Assembly: GCA_019115005.1 (NCBI GenBank) | Contig: DXEK01000170.1 | Location: forward strand, 1 to 32,599 | Length of the DNA: 32,599 bases | Origin: Candidatus Fusicatenibacter merdavium | Lineage (GTDB): Bacteria; Bacillota; Clostridia; Lachnospirales; Lachnospiraceae | Direction of reading: 5' to 3' | Shown here: positions 15,111 to 21,883 of the stretch, piece by piece | Layout of the letters: each line of letters starts with the position of its first letter | Numbering within the stretch: the stretch's first letter is position 1 | The notes under the pieces: generated by a model | What the model saw: only the letters and a program-made list of their open reading frames with translations | Told to the model about the DNA's origin: nothing | The model's database searches: none | Position numbers and translations under genes: made by a program

Positions 15111-15476
15111 TCAATGATGATATTGATTTCCGTGTCCGCTGCCGGAAGGACAGCCGCTCTCTGTGTGATGCTGCCCTCCCGGACATACGGTGTCTTCCGA
15201 ATGGTGTCTGTAGCCATTGCCGGTCCCTGTGTTCTTTGCCTGCCCTGCAGGGTCAGTCCTGGCGGTATGGGTATGAAAATGATCGCAGATTCCATCGCCG
15301 TCCGCGTCTGTAAAGCAGTGTGAAGAATCCCCACAGTAAGTGCAGGAATATGCGGGCGCTGCCTGATCTCCGGATCCGTATGCGTTCCGGCTTCCGTTTC
15401 CTGTCGCCAGAGCGGCGGTTGCGCCGAGAACGGTTGTGATTGCTGCTGCTGTTAAGATGACAGATACTTTCTTCAT
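15111..15476 (-). CDS. Small secreted protein with DxDxDG motif and His-rich C-terminus
   Basis: The product is 121 aa. A signal peptide is clear: MKKVSVILTAAAITTVLGAT followed by AALATG. The mature part holds YSCTYCGDSSHCFTDADGDG then ICDHFH, a pattern seen in small secreted clostridial proteins where DADGDGICD looks like a dockerin/EF-hand style calcium loop. It then has scattered Cys and His, ending GHGNQYHH. The start is set by AGGAGGG 7 nt upstream; a longer open frame from 15632 has no signal sequence and no ribosome site. It is the first gene of the sigma/anti-sigma operon, so it may be the ligand, a target, or a partner of the anti-sigma tail, which is also acidic and His-rich. Confidence 0.75.
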   Translation of the reverse strand: MKKVSVILTAAAITTVLGATAALATGNGSRNAYGSGDQAAPAYSCTYCGDSSHCFTDADGDGICDHFHTHTARTDPAGQAKNTGTGNGYRHHSEDTVCPGGQHHTESGCPSGSGHGNQYHH

Positions 15477-15660
15477 AATGAACCCTCCTGACTTTTGTAA
15501 ATGTTCCGCCGATAAAACAGTTTCATACAGTCTGCCCGGCAAACGGGCGGACCAGGCGGAATGGTTATGGATAGTTACTGTTTTTTGTTTTTCTCTTTTC
15601 AACAGTAATACGATTGAGGCGGAGGATTTCATTCATAAATAAAAATACTTTTTGTGTTTT

Positions 15661-15712
15661 GCGCTCCGCAAAGTCATAAAGCTTCATGCAGGTATGAAAT
15701 GCGGAGTTATCC
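15661..15712 (+). repeat. Dispersed hairpin repeat, copy 3
   Basis: GCGCTCCGCAAAGTCATAAA matches copy 1 (1-57) except one base in the first twenty; then TTCATGCA and ATGAAAT as in copy 1, after which the sequence diverges. Confidence 0.6.
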
Positions 15713-15934
15713 ATAGCATTATTTTAATGGATCTTATGGTGTTTGAAAAGAGGAATAGGGAATGCTGTAAGCTGCCTGAGCCTTCCGCCGTATGAATGAT
15801 AGACGCTTGCTGCGCGCCACATTTACAAATGGAAAAAGATTTTCTGCTTTCTTATATTATCAGAGAAAATTATGGAGATTTTCTGCTGGTTATGGTAAAA
15901 TTCTTTACAAATGTTGCTATGTTGAGAAATACTT

Positions 15935-15962
15935 GTAACAGTTCAGCTGGATGAGTTGTTAC
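15935..15962. mobile_element. 28-bp palindromic element with perfect 8-bp target duplication
   Basis: It begins GTAACAGTTCAGCT and ends GGATGAGTTGTTAC. AAATACTT immediately precedes (15927-15934) and follows (15963-15970) the element. It sits in the leader of the MoxR gene, 29 nt before the start codon. Confidence 0.7.
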
Positions 15963-15991
15963 AAATACTTACAGAAACGGAGGCGCCAGCC

Positions 15992-16939
15992 ATGGATTTA
16001 TCAAGATTTCAGGAATACCGCCGGAAGGTCGTTGAAAACTGCAGCAGGGTGATTGTCGGGAAGGAAAAGGAGATTTCTCTGGTACTGACTTGTTTTCTGT
16101 GTTCCGGCCACATTCTTCTGGAGGATCTGCCGGGAACGGGAAAGACGATGCTTCTTCGGGCATTTGCCAGGACGATCGGCGGAAGTTTTAAGAGGATACA
16201 GTTTACCCCGGACCTGATGCCGTCAGACCTGACAGGGATCAATTTCTTTAATCAGAAAGCCGGAGAGTTTGAATTCCGGCCGGGACCGTTGTTTGCCAAT
16301 GTTGTCCTGGCCGATGAAATCAACCGCGCGACGCCGCGGACACAGTCCAGTCTGCTGGAAGCGATGGAGGAACGGCAGATCACGGTGGACGGGGTGACGA
16401 GCACGCTGGAGGAGCCGTTCTTCGTCATGGCGACGCAGAATCCGCTGGAATCCTACGGAACATTTCCCCTGCCGGAAGCCCAGGTAGACAGGTTTTTCAT
16501 GAAACTTTCCCTGGGATATATGACGAGAGAGCAGGAAATGCAGGTGCTCGCCCGGCCGGAGTCTTCGGCGGAACTGATCGTAGGTCTGGAGCAGGTGGTT
16601 ACGCCGGAGGAGACCGCTTATGTGCGCAGCGCTTATTCCCAGGTGAAAATGTCCGGGGAGGTTCTGGGATATCTGATGGATATCATTGAGGAAACCCGCC
16701 GGGACGGCAGCTTTGCCTGCGGCGTTTCCACCCGGGGTGCGATCGCACTCCATAAGGCCGCCCAGGTGACGGCGGCTTTCGACGGCCGTGATTTTGTGAT
16801 CCCTGAGGACATCAAGAAGATGGCGCCCTATGTGCTTCTGCATCGTCTTTCAGGGGAAGGCGGAAGGAAAACCGCGGACTTTTCCCGCCGCCTGAATCAG
16901 ATGATCGAGGAAATCCCGGTTCCGCTGGAAACCACATGA
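15992..16939 (+). CDS. MoxR-family AAA+ ATPase
   Basis: The product is 315 aa. It shows the MoxR P-loop LLEDLPGTGKT (K51), a Walker B VVLADEINR (D108, E109), and the sensor text PFFVMATQNPLE that follows in the family, then LPEAQVDRFF. The C-terminal lid runs GVSTRGAIALHKAAQVTA. MoxR proteins act as chaperones that mature protein complexes and are nearly always encoded beside DUF58 genes, as here. The start ATG has GGAGG 8 nt upstream; a TTG-initiated frame from 15956 lies within the palindromic element and is rejected. The next gene overlaps by 4 bp. Confidence 0.92.
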   Translation: MDLSRFQEYRRKVVENCSRVIVGKEKEISLVLTCFLCSGHILLEDLPGTGKTMLLRAFARTIGGSFKRIQFTPDLMPSDLTGINFFNQKAGEFEFRPGPLFANVVLADEINRATPRTQSSLLEAMEERQITVDGVTSTLEEPFFVMATQNPLESYGTFPLPEAQVDRFFMKLSLGYMTREQEMQVLARPESSAELIVGLEQVVTPEETAYVRSAYSQVKMSGEVLGYLMDIIEETRRDGSFACGVSTRGAIALHKAAQVTAAFDGRDFVIPEDIKKMAPYVLLHRLSGEGGRKTADFSRRLNQMIEEIPVPLETT

Positions 16940-18090
16940 CGTTCTTTTTTATTCTTTTTCTGATCCTTCTGATTCTGGCGGTGCAAAAATGGGCGCTGCG
17001 CCGTTGTCTGGAATCGATCCATGAAGATTACTGGGTGGAACGGACGGTTGTGGATCCGGGAGAGATTTTTTCCGTCATCCTGGCAGTACACAACCAGAGC
17101 CGTCGGTATCTTCCCTTTGTGAAGGTGGAGATGAGACTGCCCCGGGAATTTCATCTGGAAGAAAGATCGGGGAAAAAAGAGAAAAAAGAGAAGAATGGCA
17201 GAGAAGAGCGCAGAGCGGAACAGCCCGCGCCGCCGGAAGAGGAGACGGCGCCGCTGAACGGGCCGAGAGTCGTCCGGTCTTACAGTCTGCGCCCGTGGCA
17301 GGAAGTACGGTTTCATATACCGGTAACCATCTCCCGGAGAGGGAGATATGTGTTGCGCCATCCGGCGCTTCTGGGCGGAGATTTCCTGGGAATGAAGGAA
17401 AGACAGAGAGAGTTCCGGCAGTTCCGCGAGGTGGTGGTCGCTCCGCCGGAATATTCCCTGCCGTCGCTGGAACAGGCGCTGGGCAGCTTTCTCGGTGATT
17501 ATTCGGTGCGCCGTTTTCTGTATGAAGATCCGATCCTTACGGCCGGGTGCCGGGAATACACAGGCAGGGAGCCGATGAAAATGATCGCGTGGAAACAGAG
17601 CGCACGTCTCGGGACCTGGATGGTCCACCAGTACGATCACACGGTGGAGCCGGCGGTGACGGTACTGCTCAACATGGAGACCCGTGAGGATACGGAATGG
17701 ACGGAGGCGGCTTTCTCCATCGCCCGCACAGTGTGCGCTGTGCTGGAGGACCGGCAGATCAAATACGACTTCGCCACCAATGCCTCTCAGGCAGGAGGAA
17801 GCAGAAACGGCGCGAGTGTTGCAGAGGGGCTGGGAGAAATGCATTTTCGAAGCGTGCTGGAATGTCTGGGCAGAGGGATGGACGAGGTGTCCAGGCCGTT
17901 TTGCCGGATGCTCGGTGAGTTGGCGCTGAAGAACGGCAGGAACCGCGGACTTCTGGTGATCACACCCGGAGAAGGCCTGGAGCGCCCCGCGGAAAATGCG
18001 GCGGAACTCGACCGGTGGAGAAAAGAATCCGGAGAAAATGTCCAGATCCTGTGCGCCTGCCATTTCTGCTGTGACCGTTCAGCCGGCTGA
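16936..18090 (+). CDS. DUF58 domain protein
   Basis: The product is 384 aa. An N-terminal hydrophobic helix (MTFFFILFLILLILAVQKWA) anchors it. A beta-sandwich region follows, with a charged insertion of Glu/Lys (about residues 76-105). The DUF58 core reads GCREYTGREPMKMIAWKQSA then RLGTWMVHQYDHTVEP, the equivalent of the family's REY-x-x-GD-x-x-x-x-IHWK-x-SAR motif, leading into a VWA-like fold. Members work with MoxR. The stop codon (18088-18090) is provided by a 28-bp mobile palindrome inserted at 18071, and the downstream gene lies in the same frame with no other stop between, so the true ancestral C-terminus is uncertain. Confidence 0.88.
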   Translation: MTFFFILFLILLILAVQKWALRRCLESIHEDYWVERTVVDPGEIFSVILAVHNQSRRYLPFVKVEMRLPREFHLEERSGKKEKKEKNGREERRAEQPAPPEEETAPLNGPRVVRSYSLRPWQEVRFHIPVTISRRGRYVLRHPALLGGDFLGMKERQREFRQFREVVVAPPEYSLPSLEQALGSFLGDYSVRRFLYEDPILTAGCREYTGREPMKMIAWKQSARLGTWMVHQYDHTVEPAVTVLLNMETREDTEWTEAAFSIARTVCAVLEDRQIKYDFATNASQAGGSRNGASVAEGLGEMHFRSVLECLGRGMDEVSRPFCRMLGELALKNGRNRGLLVITPGEGLERPAENAAELDRWRKESGENVQILCACHFCCDRSAG

Positions 18091-18098
18091 ACGGTCGC
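18071..18098. mobile_element. 28-bp palindromic element with perfect 8-bp target duplication, inside the DUF58 gene end
   Basis: The core GTTCAGCCGGCTGAAC lies within perfect 10-bp arms (18073-18082, 18087-18096). TTTCTGCT precedes (18063-18070) and follows (18099-18106) the element. Element plus one octamer is 36 bp, a multiple of three. Confidence 0.72.
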
Positions 18099-18147
18099 TT
18101 TCTGCTCCTGGAGGTATCGTGACGGAACTGTGGAAGGAGGAAAACCG

Positions 18148-19446
18148 ATGGTATTGATGGCGTTCTATCGTATGATCGTGGAACTATCGTTTTATTATTC
18201 GTTTGCGGGCGCGGTGGCCGCGTATTTCGGCGGGAACGGAACGGTTTTGCCGGCGCTGCTGCTGTCTGTATGCTATATCCTTTGTGAGCGGCTGGCAAAG
18301 CTGCGCCGTGAAGAAACGGGAAAAGCCGGAACTCTCTGCCGGTATCTCGGCCTTCTGCCCGCATTCCTCTGGCTGATCGTGCCGGGGATTTCTCCCGCGG
18401 ACAGGATCTGCTTTCTGCTTCCGCTGGCGTATTTGGCTGTTGTCGTTTACCGGAAGGATTTCATCCTGTCCCGTTATCGCCAGATGGACATGTTTTCTGT
18501 CTTCTGGAAAGCGTATGCGGTCTTTGCTCTTGCCCTGACGATCTTCGGCGCTGTCGGTCTGCTGGAAGCCACGGTGCCGGCGGCTTTATTGACGGCAGTG
18601 GGATCGGTTCTGCTGCTCCGTTCCCTGCGCCACGGACCGGAGGTCTGTCTTCGCCGGGAATACCAGCTGCGCAGCCTGCTCTATGCCGGTCTTCTGATCG
18701 CGGCAGCCTGGGCCCTGAGCCGTGACAGCGTGCTGCAGATCCTCAAAACTGTCATCTCCACAGTCTGGAATCATCTGCTGGTTCCGGTTCTGACCATGAT
18801 CTTTGTCGCGTTTTCCGTTATCCTGACATGGATTTTTCAGATTTTCCGGTATCTTCTGTCACTGGGCCACCGGGAACCCCAGGATGTCAGTCAGATCATG
18901 CAGCAATTCACCGGACAGGGAGAAGCGCTGGCGGAAACCGTCTCAACCACAGGGGCCGAAAACACAGGATGGCAGGCAGTCTTCCTTGTCATAGGAATTC
19001 TGGCGCTGATCGTGATCGCCATTGTCTTTTTCCACTGGCTGCTCATGCGGGATTCTCCGGAAGAAGAATCCTCCGCACAGATCGAGAAGATCAATCACAC
19101 CCCGCCGCCGGAGGCACAGAAGACCGGAAAAATCCTCGGAAATACACCGATCCAGCGCATCCGCGAACAATACAGAAGCTACCTGAAACTTTTCATACGT
19201 CAGGGCGGCATCCATCTGCCCTCAGACACCACCCTGCAGCTGGCCGAAAAAACCCTCGAACAAACCGCGCCCGGAACCGATCTTTCCGATTGTTCGCAAA
19301 ACAATGCCCTCCGGCAAATGCGAGAAATCTACCTCCGCGCCCGCTACCGCGGAGAAATCCATGAAGAAGACCCGAAACAAATGAAAAAACAAACCACAAC
19401 CGTCAAAAAATACCTCCGCGCGGCTTTCGTCCGCAAATATTTTTGA
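18148..19446 (+). CDS. DUF4129 membrane protein (TgpA-like, without transglutaminase domain)
   Basis: The product is 432 aa. The first 210 residues carry about six membrane helices; another pair is near 215-250, and one helix is at about 280-300 (AVFLVIGILALIVIAIVFFH). The C-terminal 110 residues resemble DUF4129: RIREQYRSYLKLFIRQGGIH... with late IYLRARYRGEI. In related MoxR-DUF58 operons the third gene often also has a transglutaminase-like domain, and I see none here (no Cys-His-Asp set). GGAAGGAGG lies just upstream of ATG 18148. The last 60 codons are rich in AAA/AAC/CGC, unlike the rest. Together the three genes likely act at the membrane or cell wall. Confidence 0.78.
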   Translation: MVLMAFYRMIVELSFYYSFAGAVAAYFGGNGTVLPALLLSVCYILCERLAKLRREETGKAGTLCRYLGLLPAFLWLIVPGISPADRICFLLPLAYLAVVVYRKDFILSRYRQMDMFSVFWKAYAVFALALTIFGAVGLLEATVPAALLTAVGSVLLLRSLRHGPEVCLRREYQLRSLLYAGLLIAAAWALSRDSVLQILKTVISTVWNHLLVPVLTMIFVAFSVILTWIFQIFRYLLSLGHREPQDVSQIMQQFTGQGEALAETVSTTGAENTGWQAVFLVIGILALIVIAIVFFHWLLMRDSPEEESSAQIEKINHTPPPEAQKTGKILGNTPIQRIREQYRSYLKLFIRQGGIHLPSDTTLQLAEKTLEQTAPGTDLSDCSQNNALRQMREIYLRARYRGEIHEEDPKQMKKQTTTVKKYLRAAFVRKYF

Positions 19447-19456
19447 AAATTTTCAT

Positions 19457-19485
19457 TTTACAGAAAAAACAGAATATGTTATCCT
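19457..19485 (+). promoter_or_regulatory. Candidate promoter for the DUF1538 / P-II operon
   Basis: TTTACA (19457-19462), a 17-nt spacer, TATCCT (19480-19485). A transcript from here would start near 19492 and cross the terminator hairpin at 19509-19567. Confidence 0.5.
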
Positions 19486-19508
19486 ATATATAAGAACTTT
19501 TTGACAGA

Positions 19509-19567
19509 GACAACAGCCGAAGATGGTGATTGCCCGCATAAGGGAACGGCTGTTGTCTGTTTTTTTT
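19509..19567 (+). terminator. Intrinsic terminator placed directly before the DUF1538 start (attenuator)
   Basis: GACAACAGCCG (19509-19519) and CGGCTGTTGTC (19547-19557) form a perfect 11-bp stem, followed by TG and eight T (19560-19567). The ribosome site AAGGAG begins only 5 nt later and the ATG 16 nt later, so no promoter fits between. Either it ends the MoxR operon and is read through, or it attenuates DUF1538 expression. Confidence 0.8.
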
Positions 19568-19582
19568 CAGAAAGGAGTGCTG

Positions 19583-21130
19583 ATGAATAGGAAACTGAAA
19601 ACGAAAGTTATGGAGGCGCTTTCATCCGTAGTGCCGATCACGGTAATTGTTCTTTTTCTGAGTTTTACTGTGGCTCCCATGCCGGTAGGTTCTCTGATCT
19701 TATTTCTGTTCGGTGCAATTCTGCTGGTAGTCGGAGTCGGACTTTTTTCTCTTGGCGTCGATCTGGCAATGCTTCCGATCGGTGACGGGATCGGCGGACA
19801 GATTGCAGGGAGCCGGAAGCTCTGGTGGATGATCCCCGTATGTTTTGTGATGGGAGTATTTGTGACGATCGCCGAGCCGGATCTGCAGGTATTGGCACGT
19901 CAGGTGCCGGCGGTGCCGGATATGGTGATTATTCTGACTGTTGCGGCAGGGGTGGGATTCTTTCTTGTGATGGCACTGCTCCGTGCCAAATTCGGGTGGC
20001 CGTTGAACCGGATGCTGATCCTCTGCTATGCGATCGTCTTCGTCATGGCATTTCTTGTTCCCCGGGAATTTCTTGCGGTAGCGTTTGATTCCGGCGGTGT
20101 GACGACCGGACCGGTTACCGTACCTTTTATCATGGCGCTTGGAGGCGGACTTGTCGCTCTGCGCAAAGACCATGATTCCGATGCGGACAGTTTCGGTGTA
20201 GTTGCGCTGTGCAGTATCGGACCGATCCTGGCTGTGATGATCCTGGGCCTGTGTTATAATTCCAGCGATCTCAGTTACACACCGTTCTCCATTCCGGATT
20301 TGGAGACGACGGCCGATGTCGGAATGTATTTTGCGTCGGGATTTCCTACCTATATTAAAGAGGTAGCGTTCGGACTTGCCCCGATCATCGTATTTTTTGC
20401 GTGCTTCCAGATCATCGCCCTGCATCTGCGCCACAGACAGGTGATCAAGATCATTGTGGGAATGGTGTATACCTATGTCGGACTGGTACTGTTCCTTACC
20501 GGAGTAAATGTCGGCTTTATGCCGGCCGGATATTATCTCGGAGAACAGATCGCGGAACTTCCGTTCCATTGGATCCTGGTCCTGATCGGAATGGTGGTCG
20601 GATGGTTTATCGTAGCGGCAGAGCCTGCCGTACATGTGCTGAACGAGCAGGTGGAGGAGATCACCGGCGGCGCTATCTCCCAGAAAGCGATGGGAACCAC
20701 GCTGTCCGTGGGAATGGCTGCGGCTGTAGGACTTGCGATGCTCCGTGTAGTCACGGGAATCTCCGTACTGTATTTTCTGGTACCCGGATATCTGATCGCT
20801 CTGGTTCTCAGCTTTTTTGTGCCGAAGGTATTCACGGCGATCGCCTTTGACTCCGGCGGCGTGGCTTCCGGACCGATGACGGCGACCTTCCTTCTGCCCT
20901 TTGCGATGGGCGCCTGCGAGGCTGTTGGCGGAAATATTCTGACAGATGCGTTCGGAATTGTCGCGATGGTAGCGATGACTCCGCTGGTAGCGATCCAGAT
21001 CCTCGGAATGATCTATCAGAGAAAATCTGCGAAAGAGCAGGCAGGCGGAGTTGTCAGTGTTCAGACCGAAGATTTCATTATCAGCTATGATGATATGGAT
21101 GACGAATATTCGATGGAGGAGAGTGTATGA
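19583..21130 (+). CDS. DUF1538 membrane protein (duplicated, transporter-like)
   Basis: The product is 515 aa and strongly hydrophobic, with about 12-14 helices. It is an internal duplication: VAFDSGGVTTGPVTVPFIMA in the first half matches IAFDSGGVASGPMTATFLLP in the second; TIAEPDLQVLARQV likewise matches AAEPAVHVLNEQV. Repeated FDSGG and AEP motifs within membrane segments, arranged as two halves, recall secondary transporters with inverted or direct repeats. DUF1538 has no assigned substrate. The start ATG has AAGGAG 7 nt upstream; an open frame from 19523 runs through the attenuator hairpin and is rejected. The 4-bp overlap with a P-II gene suggests it is gated by that protein, as AmtB is by GlnK. 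Confidence 0.85.
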   Translation: MNRKLKTKVMEALSSVVPITVIVLFLSFTVAPMPVGSLILFLFGAILLVVGVGLFSLGVDLAMLPIGDGIGGQIAGSRKLWWMIPVCFVMGVFVTIAEPDLQVLARQVPAVPDMVIILTVAAGVGFFLVMALLRAKFGWPLNRMLILCYAIVFVMAFLVPREFLAVAFDSGGVTTGPVTVPFIMALGGGLVALRKDHDSDADSFGVVALCSIGPILAVMILGLCYNSSDLSYTPFSIPDLETTADVGMYFASGFPTYIKEVAFGLAPIIVFFACFQIIALHLRHRQVIKIIVGMVYTYVGLVLFLTGVNVGFMPAGYYLGEQIAELPFHWILVLIGMVVGWFIVAAEPAVHVLNEQVEEITGGAISQKAMGTTLSVGMAAAVGLAMLRVVTGISVLYFLVPGYLIALVLSFFVPKVFTAIAFDSGGVASGPMTATFLLPFAMGACEAVGGNILTDAFGIVAMVAMTPLVAIQILGMIYQRKSAKEQAGGVVSVQTEDFIISYDDMDDEYSMEESV

Positions 21131-21804
21131 AAGAAGACGCGCGCATCAGACTGGTGGTTGCGATATTGGACCGCGGCCGAGGATGGAAAGCAGTGGAGCT
21201 GTTCTCCGGGTTTGGCCTTCATCTGCACTATGCTATGCGGGGGATCGGGACGGCGGATTCCGAACTGCTGAATTATCTCGGATTTGGCGAGATGGAAAAA
21301 GATATTCTGTTCACTCTGCTTCCGGGGTATACAGTACCGAGTGTGATCGCGGCGGCGAAGGAAAAGCTGCATCTGGCGATTCCCGGGCGGGGAATTCTTT
21401 TTTCCATGCCACTGTCGGCGATTAGCAATGCAGTAGCGCAGAATGTGACCGGTGAAGCATATCATCCGGAGACGGAGAAGGAGGAAGAAATGGCAAAAAC
21501 CAAAAAAGATCTGATCCTTGTAATGGCTTCCGTGGGAAGTACAGATACCGTAATGGACGCCGCAAAGAAAGCGGGCGCCCGCGGCGGTACGGTGCTGCGT
21601 GGACACAGGGTCAAGGACAGTAAGGAAAAACACGGTGACGAGACTGTGCATCCGGAAAAAGAGATCATCGCAATCCTGGTTCCGAGAGAACTGCGGCAGC
21701 CGGTGATGGATGCGATCAACAAAGAAGCCGGGGTCGCCACAGATTGTCGTGGTGTTCTGTTATCTCTTCCGGTGGACGAGGTTGCAGGGTTGACCGGATT
21801 CTGA
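21127..21804 (+). CDS. Tandem P-II-like signalling protein
   Basis: The product is 225 aa with two P-II-like domains: residues 1 to about 110 and 122-225. The first ends GRGILFSMPLSAISNAV and the second DCRGVLLSLPVDEVAGLTGF; both match the last strand and turn of GlnB/GlnK ([TP]-G-x-G-x-x-x-S-x-P-V-x-x-[AV]). Domain 2 also has AGARGGTVLRGHRV, the ATP-binding turn before the T-loop. Domain 1 lacks that Gly-rich turn (it reads FSGFGLHLHYAMRG), so it may bind a different ligand. Normal P-II proteins are trimers of single domains of about 110 aa. An internal ATG (21490) with AAGGAGG 5 nt upstream marks the domain boundary and could yield domain 2 alone. It probably controls the DUF1538 protein. 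Confidence 0.8.
   Translation: MKEDARIRLVVAILDRGRGWKAVELFSGFGLHLHYAMRGIGTADSELLNYLGFGEMEKDILFTLLPGYTVPSVIAAAKEKLHLAIPGRGILFSMPLSAISNAVAQNVTGEAYHPETEKEEEMAKTKKDLILVMASVGSTDTVMDAAKKAGARGGTVLRGHRVKDSKEKHGDETVHPEKEIIAILVPRELRQPVMDAINKEAGVATDCRGVLLSLPVDEVAGLTGF
21478..21492 (+). promoter_or_regulatory. Internal ribosome binding site and ATG at P-II domain boundary
   Basis: AAGGAGG (21478-21484), five nt, then ATG (21490-21492), in frame with the upstream start and giving MAKTKKDLILVM..., a natural P-II N-terminus. This suggests either two former genes joined by loss of a stop, or production of both long and short forms. Confidence 0.55.
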
Positions 21805-21826
21805 TCAAAAACACATAAAATGTGAG

Positions 21827-21873
21827 AGAACTCCCTCCGAGGCAGGAATCTTTCCCGCCGCGGAGGGAGTTCT
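21827..21873. terminator. Terminator between P-II and MATE genes
   Basis: A perfect 13-bp stem (AGAACTCCCTCCG / CGGAGGGAGTTCT) is followed by TTGT on the plus strand. It probably serves both converging transcripts. Confidence 0.8.
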
Positions 21874-21883
21874 TTGTACCGGA

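Larger units (their letters stand above)
15477..15991. other. Divergent intergenic region
   Basis: About 515 nt between the sigma operon (minus) and the MoxR operon (plus). It contains a hairpin GTC-T-GCCCG...CGGGC-G-GAC (about 15530-15552), TGAAAC on the minus strand at 15520-15525 that could be an ECF-type -35 but lacks an obvious matching -10, a dispersed repeat (15661-15712) and a 28-bp element (15935-15962). No gene is visible. Confidence 0.5.

Noticed and set aside
15520-15525. TGAAAC as the -35 of an ECF-autoregulated promoter for the sigma operon
   Set aside because: No convincing ECF -10 (such as CGTC) follows at 16-17 nt, so it is mentioned only as a possibility.
15477-15632. A longer N-terminus for the secreted protein
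   Set aside because: The extension is basic and hydrophilic, has no ribosome site, and would bury the clear signal peptide that begins MKKVSVILTAA.
19444-19455. TGAAAATTTTCA as a fourth LacI operator
   Set aside because: The arms are separated by 2 instead of 4 nt, it overlaps the DUF4129 stop codon, and the A/T-only sequence is likely by chance.
19523-19582. An N-terminal extension of the DUF1538 protein
   Set aside because: It would be encoded by the terminator hairpin and its T-run and has no ribosome site, whereas ATG 19583 has AAGGAG at proper distance.
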